From Chloranthus sessilifolius (taxonomy: Eukaryota; Streptophyta; Magnoliopsida; Chloranthales; Chloranthaceae), in NCBI GenBank assembly GCA_021018995.1, contig CM037588.1, positions 87,518,765-87,582,764 of the forward strand: a DNA stretch of 64,000 bases, read 5' to 3'. The notes beneath the pieces were generated by a model that saw nothing but the letters and a program-made list of their open reading frames with translations, was not told the DNA's origin and did no database searches. Below, in pieces: positions 45,300-57,499 of the stretch. The first letter of the stretch is position 1, and every line of letters starts with the position of its first letter. The position numbers were made by a program, and so were the translations under genes.

Positions 45300-46560
45300 T
45301 TAGGTAAGAATTTAACCTTTAATTTCTGATCGTAGCTCTTAGCTTTTAGACGTAGGACTTCTCTTAGTTTTTAATTATTAATATTAGTTCGCAGTATTAG
45401 ACTGTAGCACTTTTTTTTAGACCGTAATCTCTTATATCTAGTTCTAGTTCTTCGTTTCTAGAACCAGCCCTTAATCTGACGGTCTAATTTACCGACCCTA
45501 GGCTTTAATTTCATTCTAAAATCTTAATTTTCAGACCTATCATTAATCTCTGGATCTAGTCCTTAGGTTCTAGAACCAGTCCTTAATCATACGGTCTGAT
45601 TTTCTAATTTCGGACCCGAATTCAAGCCTAGAATTTTAAAGTTTGGTTTTAATTTCTTAATTTGATACTTTTAAAAAAATCCAAATATTATTTTGGTTTT
45701 TTATAATTATAGTTTCTCAATTTAATTCATAATTATTACCCCGAAATTGACTTTGAAAATCCAAATACTATTTTTATAATTAAAATTTTAATTTATCATT
45801 AATCTCAGCCACCCGATTTGCCCAAGGGAGCTTACGAAGGGTACTCGGGAACGGGGCCAATCCTCCTTAGCATTGCTGGCCCAAAACCCCCCCTTTTTTT
45901 AGAATTATTTTGTCGCTTTAATTAGAATTAGAAAATCGAGTCCATAATTTTCTTAGATTTTTAGTATAATTAATTTGCATGCTTTATTTTGATTAGATCC
46001 TTAGAATAATTGCTTTGATTAGAATTCTATTAAAATTAGTTCCTTTATTTTAATTAGATAATTCTAGTATAATTAGTTTATTTGTTTTAACTAGATTTTT
46101 AATAAAATTAATTCATCGCTTAGATTTGAGTACTAGTAAAATTAGTTCCCTATTCCAATTAGAATTCTGGTAGGACTATTATAATTGCTCTAATTAGAAT
46201 TTCAGTCAAATTATTATATTCGTTTTAATTAGAATTTCAATACAACTAGTATACTTGATTTAAGTAGAATTTCAATACAATTAGTATACTTAATTTGATT
46301 AGAATTTTGATATAATTAGTATACTTGCTTTACTTAGAATTTCAATATAATTAGCATGCTTGATTTAATTAGAGTTTCATTAAGAATTAATATACTTGCA
46401 TTCCTAGTACAATTAGGAGACCGATATTAATTGAACTTTTAGTAGTATTAGGACACTATATTAATTAAAATTCTACTAGTATTAGGAAACTAATATTAAT
46501 TAGACTTCTAATAGGATTGCAACACCTAAAATTAATTAGACTCCTGACAAAATTAGAATA
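45300..46560 (+). repeat. Repeats in Tat-2 U5/leader
   Basis: A ~110-bp direct repeat (TTCTAGAACCAGCCCTTAATC at 45456 and its copy at 45567). From about 45900 to 46560 there is a minisatellite of roughly 35-45-base units built on TTAATTAGAATTTCAATACA and ATTAGTATACTTG. No gene in this stretch. Confidence 0.65.
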
Positions 46561-46963
46561 CTAAATTAACTCACTATTATAAATTCCCACACAACTAAAC
46601 TCACAATAGAATTGAGAAATCTAAACTGATTAGAACTACAATAATAACAGGGAAAGGAAGGGAAAATTAAACTATCTAAATTATAAGAAGATACATTGCT
46701 ATTGGTATTCGCAGGCTGACGATTCAGTAAAGAAGTAACCCACACCTGCTCTAAAACGTGATCATTGATGTGTTGCAGCATCGTTAAATATCTGCAGCTG
46801 GCGATCGCAACCAACTAGGAATCTTCATAGAAGGCCCCCCCCCTTTTTTATTTTAACCTCCACTATTCCAAATGTCGCATCGCTAGAGTCCACTTGGACA
46901 GAATTAGAGCCATTGATTCAATGGGGACCGAGAGGAACCCAGAAAAAGCGTGCACCAATAGAC

Positions 46964-46980
46964 TGGCGATCGTGATGGGA
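46964..46980 (+). other. Candidate Tat-2 primer-binding site
   Basis: TGGCGATCGTGATGGGA, starting with TGG as expected for the complement of a tRNA 3' CCA end. The tRNA is not identified. Confidence 0.45.
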
Positions 46981-47071
46981 CCCTTTTACAAACTTTTTCC
47001 TAGATAGTTAGTTTTTATCTTATTTCCCTGCCTTTCTTTCCTTCACATCATTTAGATCCCCTTTCAAATAT

Positions 47072-48832
47072 ATGAGTCTTCGTCAAAGACTCGAGATGTC
47101 TGGCATACGAACAGTGAGTTTAGGAGGCCCACCATTGTGGGGATATCATAACAACCCCATGTACGAAGAAGAACCACTTTATAATTCTGGCCTATGACAA
47201 CTTGAGTTTAACATGGTTGGCGAACAAGAGAATCCCTTCTCTACCGCACACACCAGTAATAATCATAATGGGAGAGATGGTAACGCTAGATAAAACCTCA
47301 CTGCTCAACAAATCATAGAGCTTAGTATTCAAAGAATACAGAGAGGAGATAACGACTCTGAGGAATTGCTTCGAGGATTGGCTGTCGTATACGAAACCAT
47401 TAGGTCACGACAATTTTCAAAAGAACAAGAGCGACAAGAAAGGCCACCTCCTACCCCAAGCACGGTGACAGCCCGTGCCACACCATTGAGACAACCTGCT
47501 CACACATTCTTCAACGATGACTCTCTCGACAAGGTTCGATCACGGGTCGCTCCAAAAGATAGCACCATTAAGATCGAAGATCTCCCTAAAATGCTCAATG
47601 AGTACATGGCCAAGAGAGAGCGCCCCGGTCACTCATTCAGATTCAACAAATCTTGTCGAGACGTCAAGTTTAACTTACCAATAGGATTATAGTCATCAAA
47701 ATTTACCAAATATAATGGCACAGGAAATCCGAATCATCACTTGGCCCTCTTTTGTAACTATTGTCGGCCCATACGTAATAATCAATGACTTCTCATTCAC
47801 TATTTTCAATGCCTATTAGAAGGAGAAGCTTTAGATTGGTTTGCAGGACTCCCGCTTTATAAGATAGAAACATTCGACGAATTAGTCGGTCAATTCCTAG
47901 ACCAATACAAGCACTTAATTCAAGAGAAAGTCAGTCTCAGCAATATGATGGTGGCCAAGCAAGGGCCCGATGAAGAATTTACTGACTTCGTCGCCAGATG
48001 AAGGAAACTCGCTGCCAGGACCGGCACTTTAATGAAAGAGAAGGATTCGGTGCACATTATCATCGATAACACTAGAGAACCGCTAAAGAGTGCACTTGTC
48101 ATAAGTGATTGCCCTGACTTCACTGCACTCCACTCCCGAGCATCCCGACTAGCGCGACACATTAAAGGTGGAGACCTTGCTCTATCCATAATCACATCGA
48201 AAGTAGGCTCTTCCAGTGAATAAAAATTGAAAAACAATAAGAAAGCCTCAGGAATAGAGCAGGTCAACAATATTGTCAACCAAGGATAAAACTCTAGTAA
48301 CGAGAATTTCCAACCACGAAACTTCGGGCAAAATCAAAACCAACAATGATACACCAACCAAAACGAAGGCATTAATCAACAAAGATACACAAACCTAAAC
48401 CAAGACCAGAATCAGAATCAGGGCTAATATCAGAATAGAAATCAATATCCCAACACCTACCAGAACCAGAACATGACGCAGAATCAATCGGCCCACGCTC
48501 CAAACTATGATAACGTACCTCCACCGTAAAACTTCAACCCAACTAGAGGCCTCTACCAATCGAGACGGGAACACTATCCCCCTTTACTGGATACGATTTC
48601 CAACATCTTCCATCTCCTCAACACTCAGAGCCTCCTCCAATTCTTGCAAGAAAGACCTCGCCCATGGCTGGCAAATCTAGACTATAGTAAATACTGTGCC
48701 TTCCATAAATACATGGGACACAACCTAGAAGACTGTTGGGTCCTCAGGGACGTAATCTATGACATGCATGACCGAAATCAGATCCATTGGAAAGCGCTTA
48801 TGAAATCTAACCCTAATAATAACCAACCCTAA
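47072..48832 (+). pseudogene. Tat-2 gag
   Basis: ATG at 47072 (MSLRQRLEMSGIRTVSLGGP). The middle has FTKYNGTGNPNHHLALFCNY, LEGEALDWFAGLP, ELVGQFLDQYKHL and EFTDFVAR, the usual plant gag capsid block (47700-48010). An Asn/Gln-rich stretch lies at 48280-48500. A zinc-finger-like YCAFHKYMGHNLEDC (C-x2-H-x4-H-x4-C) at about 48689-48736 is followed by DVIYDMHDRNQI. Several stops (for example after 47186, 47690, 48000, 48223) break it. Confidence 0.8.
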
Positions 48833-49900
48833 CAAAATTAAATGATCGTTAATAACCCCATGCCCAACCACAACCAAGCAACACCGACTCAGGTCACCAC
48901 CGTAGATCTCACCAGTCGATCCTCCTTCCAGCATTCCACCTTAATCACTCGCATTCAACCCTCCAATACTTTCGCCATATTCCTTCACCCCCACATCCCT
49001 CGGCTTTGATCACTCGCATCGTCCCGCTGAGCCCTCCTCCCTATCCAAAATTCACTCAAATACGAGTTTATTCCTTTAAGGCCAGGAGACCATTCCTCCA
49101 TAGTCACCCACCAGAACCTTCGACCCCTCCAATTCCTGAACCAATGCCATTACCACTCCCTTTGTCCAATTCTGAACCCGAGTACGGAGATCACATTCTT
49201 CAAATTGCTGCCCAAATTGTTGCATGGGTAGAAAGTGTCACCCGAAAGACTCCAAGCCGAGAGAATGAAACAAAGACTGAGTGTTTGTTGAACGTAGAAG
49301 AAAGTGAGCATGAAGAACATCCCGACCCATGCGAGACACTGGTCTCTGCTTTCCTAGAAGAAGAGGATTACACATAGTATCTCCCACCTTGGAGTGGCAC
49401 CATTCAGATACGCACTCTGACCTTAAATTTCACTCACTTCACAAGAACATTCGCGTCGAGCCACGCCGGGTTCGGTCAACAACCGACGTGCCTGATTCTC
49501 AAGTCAGGAACCAATTATCCACCTCTGCCTTTCCCTCGAAGTAAGGATTTCACTAACACACAACCACTAGAGGGGAGCGTAAGAGAAAGAGAGTTTAACT
49601 TGCCACTCCCACCTCATGCTATTCCTCCCCCAATTCTCGCACCTCAACCAATCTAACCACCTACACCCAAGGCCCATTAGTTAGGCGAAGAAATGGCACT
49701 CGAGCCAGCACAAGAATATGACCTTCTATGACATCTCCAAAAGATCTCGACCTAGATATCCATACTAAAACTCATCAAAAAATTGCTTGACCATCACCGG
49801 TTATTGATAAGGACACTTGAAGATACACAAGTAGATGTGGATAAAACATTAGATAAGCTTCATCAAATCACCTTGGTCATGGCGCAACCTCCAGCGTTCA
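48833..49900 (+). pseudogene. Tat-2 gag-protease linker
   Basis: Pro-rich open stretch 49006-49377 (SPPPYPKFTQIRVYSFKARR, then acidic EESEHEEHPDPCETLVSAFL). It then degenerates, with LHQITLVMAQPPAFTFIDAD just before the protease. No domain recognised. Part of the polyprotein. Confidence 0.5.
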
Positions 49901-50400
49901 CTTTCATAGATGCAGACATGCCTAAAGAGTCAATCCGCGGGGCCCCATATATCTTACAATCATAATTAGAGGTTTCTCCGTACCCCATGCGTTGGTTGAT
50001 ACGGGAGCAGGACTCAATATTTGCCCTCTCACAATATTAAAGACGCTCAAATACATGGAGTAGGATCTCAGGCCCTCGACACTATCACTCATAGCCTATG
50101 ATTGATCACATCGCTTTATCAAAGGAGCTATTATACTCTAGGTTTACCTTGGACCTATAATGAAAGACGTTACCTTCCATGTTTCTGATTCTGTTAGTAC
50201 GTACAATCTTATTTTAGGAAGAAAATGGCTGGAGTCAATGAAGGCCGTCGCATCCACATGCCATCAATGGTCAAATTCCCATATGAGGAATCCATCGTCC
50301 GTATATACGTTGATGCACCACTCCAGGAGATGGATACTGATTTCGCGGCAAGTATTCCAACAGCCCATGATTCTGTATTGAACACGGGCCACATTTAAAT
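49901..50400 (+). pseudogene. Tat-2 protease
   Basis: Retropepsin-like: GFSVPHALVDTGAGLNICPL with the active-site Asp-Thr-Gly at 49998-50006, then DLRPSTLSLIAYD, FIKGAIIL, VYLGPIMKDVTFHVSDS and YNLILGRKWL. The catalytic triad is intact, but stops flank it on both sides and the frame changes near 49965. Confidence 0.78.
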
Positions 50401-51916
50401 GACTCGAATCCTTAATGAGACAACCATTGCGAAAGTCCGTCCCCCTACCCCTCCTAGTTCTCCCTCAATGCGTCAACAAAAATAATGAGGAGAGAGTTTG
50501 ACCCAGACCTCTGCAAACTTTATGACATCAACTCTACCGCGACAAAAGGGTGGGATCTTATGTACCAACTCGGATGCGTCCCCACACTGGACTCGATAAA
50601 AGCAAGGTCATGTAGGACCTGTCATCCTAATAAAAATACGCAAGCACATAGGGTTAGGTTATCAATCGGATGGTCCACAAGCCGACTTGCTCCCTACCTC
50701 ACCAAAATGGTCTCTATATGACCACTTAGTCTATGGAACGACTGAGAAAGTGGATGTACCAAAGCAGATGGAAGTCTCCTTCACTAGATCCCAAGAAATA
50801 GAAATCAAGCGAATGACTAAAGTATTCAATGATTTAACTAATTTGAATGACGATATTGATAAATCGCTCAAAGGAGTCAAACCCTTGTTTGACACTAAGG
50901 AGCTTACAGAAGAAAGAGAGAAAGAACCTCTAAAACTCAAACCACGAGTAAAAGATTAAGAATCCACTGATGATGAAGATTTTCATATAGCAGCCTTGCA
51001 AGAGGATGAAGATTACCTGCACTCAACATGGGAAGATGACACCCCTCAAGAGGATTTTAACTCGTATAGCATCCGCCTCGGCCTTGGCCTTGGGGGATGA
51101 GAATGCCCTTGGGAGTCCCCTTGTATCACTTACCCATACCAACCCCGCTGTAGGGCATGCACCAGCATATTAGAGCGCTTCGCTAGTTGGACCCAACATT
51201 CTATGATAGAAGAATCGAATCACTCCAACCTTGTGACTACCGAAACAAGTAATGACCTACCTGCTCGGCCACCGACACAAGAAGCAGAAAATCTCAATAG
51301 TCATCTTGTTGACCCAAGGGGAAACACTCATGCACCCTCATAGAGTTTGAAGAGAAACTTGAACTAGACACTTCTTCTTCCCCAGATGCGCCACAACTCC
51401 AAATACTCTGGAAATCTCTAGAGGAAGAGCGGCAACCTCCCCCGAGTGATGACGAGGACTACTGGATAGACCTCCCGACACTCTAGTTAGGAGAGCAAGC
51501 TAATCTAGGACTTCAAGCACTATCAAATCAAGAAGATAAATTCGATACCATCTTCGACTCTAACCTAGAAGGATGGGAATGTCCTTGGGGATCTCCCTGC
51601 ATTTCTCACCATTATCAACTTTGCTGCCAAGCATGTGTGCTCATCTTAATATATTATAAAGATCAAGGAAAAGAACTCGCTACCCCTGAGGATCCTTAGG
51701 AGATCACCCTCGGTGGGAAGAACAACCTTATTACAACTCAGAGGAGGATAATTCGATCGACTATGATCTCCAAAGTTTCTTTGAAGAAGAAGCAATCAAT
51801 GTGGTAGAAGAAATCCGAACGTCAGTGCCAGTGTCGCCAACGTCGCTTATTCAAAAAATCTTGTCAGATGAGGACTCAAAAAAAAAAATGCCAAAATCAC
51901 AATAAGTCCATGTTTC
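50401..51916 (+). pseudogene. Tat-2 protease-RT linker with two Cys modules
   Basis: Holds RLGYQSDGPQADLLPTSPKW and a charged 90-codon open stretch (50687-50959). Two copies of the module W-E-C-P-W-x-S-P-C-I-x3-Y-Q-x2-C-x-A-C follow, at about 51095-51183 and 51571-51660. In the first copy the leading Trp is a TGA stop. Function unknown; long linkers between protease and RT are seen in Tat elements. Confidence 0.5.
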
Positions 51917-53480
51917 TTGAAGAATCACCTGAACGGCCCCAGCAGTTGTCTCTCTCCCTCAATTAGAGGAAGCAACTCTCCCGGCACCGCCCCTTGTGGC
52001 GACCTACCCTGTACCATATTTATTATCAAAAATCAAAAAAATAGAAAAAGAAAAAGACTTCAAAAATTTAGAAATACAAAATTCGAAAAAATCATAAAAC
52101 CTCAGAAAAGAAAGGGAACCCTCGTCCCGAATCAAATTTGCGGCCAACAAGGAGACTTTTCTCCTAAGATTTCTATCCCATCTCCCGCACAAGGACGCAA
52201 AGCATCTAGGCTCAACAACAAGCCAGTGATCATACCGGACGAGATACTTTGTAACTTTGAGAGAAAAATTAGTAGTCTTGACCTTCACCTTACCAAAGAT
52301 CTCTCAGTCATAGATTACGCCGATGAAGGGCTACCTCTTGCAAAATCGAATCCCCAGTGCAGCAATTTTGTAGTATATGAGCTTACCGAGGATGAAGAAG
52401 GAACACCAGTCATCGAGGAGACACCAGACTTCCAACGGGTTATCAAGTTTTTCGACGAGCAAACCCAAGCAGTCTCCAAACCCATAGAAGACCTTAACTT
52501 TGGCACTAAAGAGAAATCCAAGAAGCTAGTGATTAGCGCAACGCTCAATGCCAAGGAGTGTCAACAAATCGCACAAGTCCTACAAGAGCACCTCGATTCC
52601 TTTGCGTGGTCCTATGAGGATATGCCTGGTTTAGACTTAAGTTTAGTAGAATATCGCCTCGTCTTAGAACCCGATACAAAGTTCGTTAAGCAGAAACTCT
52701 TTAGGATGCACCCACAAACTGCCCTTCAAGTTAAAGAGGAAGTTGGAAAATTGCATAAAGCCAAATTCATCCGAGTCATCCCCTACCCCAAGTGGGTCGC
52801 CAACATAGTACCTATTGCTAAGAAAGATGGCAAGGTATGGGTTTGCATTGAGTTCTGAAACCTCAACCAGGCATGCTTAAAAGATGACTTCCCACTTCCA
52901 CACATTGACACTCTAGTCGACAACACTGTTGGACATGAGATTCTATCCTTTATGGATGGTTTCTCTGGATATAATCAAATTAGCAGAGTCCAACCAAGAG
53001 AAGACTTCTTTCACCACACCATGGGGAACATACTATTACGTCGTCATGTCTTTTGGGCTCAAGAACACAGGAGCCACGTATCAATGTGCCATGATGGTTA
53101 TCTTTCACAATATGATGTATAAATATGTAGAAGTCTACGTCAATGACATATTAGTGAAGTACCAAGTGCGAGTAGGACATGTTGAAGCCCTCCGACTGGT
53201 ACTACAAAGAGCTAAAAAGTATCACCTGAAAATGAACCCAAAGAAATGCGTCTTCGGAGTCACCTCCAAAAAATTACTCAGTTTCATAGTCAGCAAGCGA
53301 GGGATCGAAGTTGACCCTGCAAAAGTCAGAGCCATTCTTGAGATGCCCCCTCTCAGTAATATTAAAAAATTATGAGGCCTAATAGGAAGATTGCAATTCA
53401 TCAGAAGATTTATCCCCCAACATTCAGACAAATGAGATCCTTTCTACAAACTACTTAAAGGAGGAACTTAGTACAAATGG
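51917..53480 (+). pseudogene. Tat-2 reverse transcriptase
   Basis: 313 open codons from 51917 with LNAKECQQIAQVLQEHLDSF, AWSYEDMPGLDL, KQKLFRMHPQ, EVGKLHKAKFIRVIPYPKWV, NIVPIAKKDGKV. After a TGA the frame continues FPLPHIDTLVDN and SFMDGFSGYNQI (about 52950), then shifts to TPWGTYYYVVMSFGLKNTGATYQ. The catalytic box YVDD reads YVND: first Asp to Asn at 53142-53144. FIVSKRGIEVDPAKVRAI and GLIGRLQFIRRFIPQ follow. Confidence 0.85.
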
Positions 53481-54400
53481 GATGATCAGTGTCAGCAAGC
53501 CTTTGACAATATCAAGAAGTACCTCCTTAATCTGCCAGTACTATCACCCCCAGTTCTCGGAAGACCCCTAATTCTATACCTCTCAGTGAACGATAAAGCA
53601 ATGGGAGTGATTTTGAGACAATATGAAGAAGACGGCAAAAGAGAGGGCTATCTACTACCTCAGTAGGATGATGGTCGAGTACGAATGAAAATACATTTTG
53701 ATGGAGAAGACCTGCCTCACATTAGTGTGGGCCTCAACCAAATTATGACACTACTTTAGAGCACATAAAGCCTGAATGTTCCCTCTGAAGTACATATTCG
53801 AGAAGCCCGCAACATCAGGAAAGATCGCTCGCTGGCATATGCTTCTGTAAGAATTCAATATCACATACGTCACGCAGAACTTGATCAAAGGACAAGCAAT
53901 CGCCAATTACCTCACAGAGCTCCCACTCTCGAGCAATGAGCCCATACACGCGGATTTTCTCGATGAAAACCTACTCACGATTCCTAACGAAAAGCCCAAT
54001 AAGACCTCATGGACCCTTTATTTCGGCGGTGCTCTAAATCATAAAGGAAAAGGCATCGGAATAGTCCACCTAAGCCCAGAAGGAGTAGTCATACCTAAGG
54101 CTTTTTAATTAGACTTCTTTGTCACTAATAACATCACTGAATACGAAGCTTTTATAGTTGGACTACGAGCAGCATTACAATTAGGGGTTAAACAGTTAAA
54201 AACCATCAGTGATTCAAAGCTAGTAATCTCGCAAGTTATAGGAGAATGGAAAACTAAGGAAAGGAGACAAATAACATACCTAAAAGCCACTCAATATTTC
54301 GAAAAGAAATTTGAAAGAATCTCTTTCACACACATCCCTAGATTAGAAGACGAGCTCACAGATTCCTTAGCCTGTTAGCTTCGGTCACCAAATACCCATC
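53481..54400 (+). pseudogene. Tat-2 RNase H and second (archaeal-type) RNase H
   Basis: First RNase H: LILYLSVNDKAMGVILRQ, then heavily frameshifted to about 53880. Second RNase H: SWTLYFGGALNHKGKGIGIV, where the FDGA aspartate is glycine (GGC 54025-54027), NNITEYEAFIVGLRAAL, SDSKLVISQVIGEW, ERISFTHIPRLEDELTDSLA. The dual arrangement fixes the element as Tat lineage, matching Tat-1. Confidence 0.82.
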
Positions 54401-54689
54401 AGCCAAAGTACCAAAATATTTTACGTCGAAAAACTGACAGTACCCCGCCCATGAGGTAGCATGGACTATTAAGAGAGAATTACCAATCCTCCCCACCAAT
54501 ACAGGACCAAACGAAGTAATCTCTCTGAAAAATCATGTCAACACAGAAACTGAAGTTGCTATGTTCAGATTTGAGAAATCATCGACCAATGATGGATAGC
54601 CGTGGTATTTCAACATCTGAAACTTCTTAAAGCATCAGCAAATCCCTCCATACACCACAAAGATCGAACGGAAGACTATAAGAATCCGA

Positions 54690-55860
54690 TGCGCCCAATT
54701 CTGCATACTCGGTGAAATGTTATACAAAGAAGCCTTCACTAAAGGAGTACTACTACGATGGGTCACAACTGTCAAAGGACAATACATCATTCGAGAAGCA
54801 CATGCCAGTACTTGCTGAACCCCTTCCGGTAGACAGAGGCTCGTCGATCAAGTTACACGACAAGGCTACTTCTGGCCGAAAATGATCAGAGATTGCCACC
54901 TCTACATCCAATCCTGCAAGCAATGCTAAGAACATGCCGCACTCATCAAAGCTCCATCAGTTACATTGAACACTATGACCTCACCGTGGCCATTTTCGAT
55001 GTGATCATTCCTTTCACAGACACAGTTGGGAACACTCACAAGCACGTGTTCATACTTACAGCAACCGAATACTACACCAAATGGGTAGAAGCTGAATCCT
55101 TTATCAAAATCACCGCTTCAACACTCATAAGTTTTATCATTTAGAATATCATCACTAGGTTTGGAGTACCTAGGATGTTTGTCATCGACAACAGACCATA
55201 GTTCATCGCAGAGAAAATGAAGAAGTTATGTAAGAAGTACGGCATCGATCTACACCACTCATTACCGTTCTACCCTCAAGGAATGGACAGGCATAAGCTA
55301 CGAATAAAATATTGATTAAAATTTTAAAGCACACAAAAGAAATAAGCAATGGAGTCAACTGGCCTGAGCGGCTATCAAAAGCACTCTGGGCCTATAGGAC
55401 CTCTATTCATACTGCCATTGGCCAAACTCCCTACCTCCTTATCTACAGGATGGAGGCAGTCCTACCATATGAGATACAAGTACCATCCTTAAGGATTCAA
55501 CTTGATGATGATCTATCCTTAGACGAGAGGAGGATTGCCCTACTCACGCAGCTAGAGCAACTCGATGAAACACGTCTAAGGGCAGCTGATCACGCTCAGG
55601 TATATCAGGGGAGAATGGCTAGAGCTTACGATAAGAAAGTCCTTGAACGAACCTTTAAGATTGGAGAATTAGTCTTAAAGAAAATCATGCCTTCCAAACA
55701 TGCGCATTCGAAAGGAAAACTAAAATCGAACTAGGAAGGCCCTTATGTCATAACAACCGCATACCCTAGAAATGCATACAAACTGGCGAATGAGGATAGG
55801 AAAGAACTCCCAAGCCCCTTGGAACGCCATGTACCTTAGAAAATACTATCCTTAGCCCTG
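54690..55860 (+). pseudogene. Tat-2 integrase
   Basis: RQGYFWPKMIRDCHLYIQSC and KQC of the zinc finger. Core: FDVIIPFTDTVGNTHKHVFI, TEYYTKWVEAESFIKITAST, then FGVPRMFVIDN. 140 open codons (55312-55734) give LSKALWAYRTSIHTAIGQTP, VYQGRMARAYDKKVLERTF and LVLKKIMPSKHAHSKGKL, followed by a stop in place of Trp before EGPYVIT. The polyprotein ends near 55860. Confidence 0.82.
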
Positions 55861-57499
55861 TGATCATCACATCTCGTGGTTAAATATTTATACTTATCAC
55901 CCCCGTAGTTGTCACAACCCATTCATTGGTCATACACTTTTAATTCTCATAATATCCTTAAGACCTTCGATTTGTCGCCCACTTTTTTTTCCCACTCGAG
56001 CAATCTGATTAAAGAACTAGTGACTTACCTAACCTCTTCCAAAAGCATAAGTAACACTCGATCCTCATTTACCTTTCTCCCGCCATTGGAGGAGATGTTA
56101 GAGTAAAAAAAATGAAGATGTTAGGTTCAATCAAAACTCATTATTCTTGTGCTAGTAGGATGCTTTCAAAAAATACCTTTACATATCAAAAAGCGGGTGA
56201 GAGCATTACGACGAATGAACAAGCCAATGAGCTCAAGGAAGTATAAGCAGGCCGTGAGGACATCTCTGATGACTTTACTAGAAGTGTATAAGTAAGCTAC
56301 GAGGGCATCCCTGATGTTTCCATACTACTAGATGTCGTTGTAAGGTGGCGAGAGGAGGACAAACCCCTGCTAACCATAGAATGTGAGAATTTGATGGTAC
56401 TAAAACATGACGGAGAAGCTCGATCATGCCATCCCGTATCCCTTTGAGAAAAAGTTTTGTTATTCATCCCTTTTAGAAAGTGTTAGTTACAAACTATTCC
56501 CCACATCACTGAGCCTTACCTCCCTCTTCTATATTTATTTCGGACAATAAATCAGAAGCCTTATAGGATGCTCCTAGAAATGAAACTGAAAACCGATGAA
56601 TGACGATTGATGCAATCACCCATTGTACTTACCATACTTCTCTCTGATGACCGCGGGATAGGATGACCACCACCCTAAGATAGACCATGTATACAACTGA
56701 CCTAATCAAAATGACCTCCCCCCCGGTTCGATGACAGTACTGATGAGCTTTTCTTCAAAACTAATTCACCAAATGCCCATGACTGCATATAGACCCAAAG
56801 TGCTCATCTCAAAACCCAAAAAAGCTCCATTACATCTTGACGCTGGGGCATTTTTTGGATTAGAAAAAGAATCATATCAGAAGCACCAGCTTGTCCACAA
56901 AGAATACGAGGAACGACGAAGCTACCATTAGGAGAATGCTACCGAAGATGCTATACTGCCAATTCTACCACGCTTCTACACTGGGGCATCATTTTTTTAA
57001 ATATTTATTGTTGGTTCAGTTATTTTCTTTCCATGTTGCATTGTTTTCATTTCAAAAAAATAGAAAAAAAAAAGAAGAAAAAGAAAAAAAAAAAGAAAAA
57101 AAAAAAAGAAAGAAAAAAAGAAGAAAAAAATATCCACCTTTATTACCAGACCTCGGTCTGAGATACTCACCCCCCTTGACAATTAGCAAGGGAGAATTAA
57201 ACTATTGATAGCATTACCTTCAAATGTGTAGATACGAAGCAACCTTCAACCATCACCGGGACAGCTCAGGAAGCATCCAAGTCCCAATGACGCTCGACGG
57301 CGCCACAGAAATTAAAAAAGGTAAAAGTAGACGCAAGAGGTAACTAAAAGAAAAGGAGCCAATCAGGAACATCTAAACCAAAAAATCTATATATATACAT
57401 CAAAATTTTCTTTTTATTTTACACTTGTCACTAGGGGACATCCCTCCTATATATACAACGTACACATGCAATGAATATAAAAAATACACACACGCACCC
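55861..57499 (+). other. Tat-2 spacer after integrase, no gene seen
   Basis: Contains two CACTGGGGCA/CGCTGGGGCATTTTTT blocks (near 56841 and 56980), a Tat 3' region hallmark; a ~55-bp imperfect duplication near 56240 and 56290; and a long purine tract of A with scattered G at 57052-57130. 57420-57499 is the 3' end of the minus-strand gene. No LTR start (TGTAGACACC) is found here. Confidence 0.55.

Larger units (their letters stand above)
44127..46954 (+). mobile_element. Tat-2 5' LTR
   Basis: Starts TGTAGACACCCCCATTTTG inside a host exon. U3 has a twelve-hairpin array (44205-44678) and GCGCG motifs (44715-45110). TATA box CTATAAAAG at 45125-45133. U5/leader is AT-rich with repeats. The end is set at GCGTGCA, just before the presumed primer site; this end is less certain. 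It would be about 2.8 kb. The other LTR lies beyond the window. Confidence 0.6.

Noticed and set aside
51917-55860. Endogenous pararetrovirus
   Set aside because: A DDE integrase, dual RNase H and flanking LTR identify a Tat LTR retrotransposon; there is no movement or coat protein signature.
57052-57130. Polypurine tract of Tat-2 with the 3' LTR following
   Set aside because: No TGTAGACACC start follows within the window; the tract is simple-sequence A/G of about 80 bases, longer than a functional priming site.
56891-57208. Lys/Glu-rich ORF
   Set aside because: Produced by a simple A/G purine tract (57052-57130).
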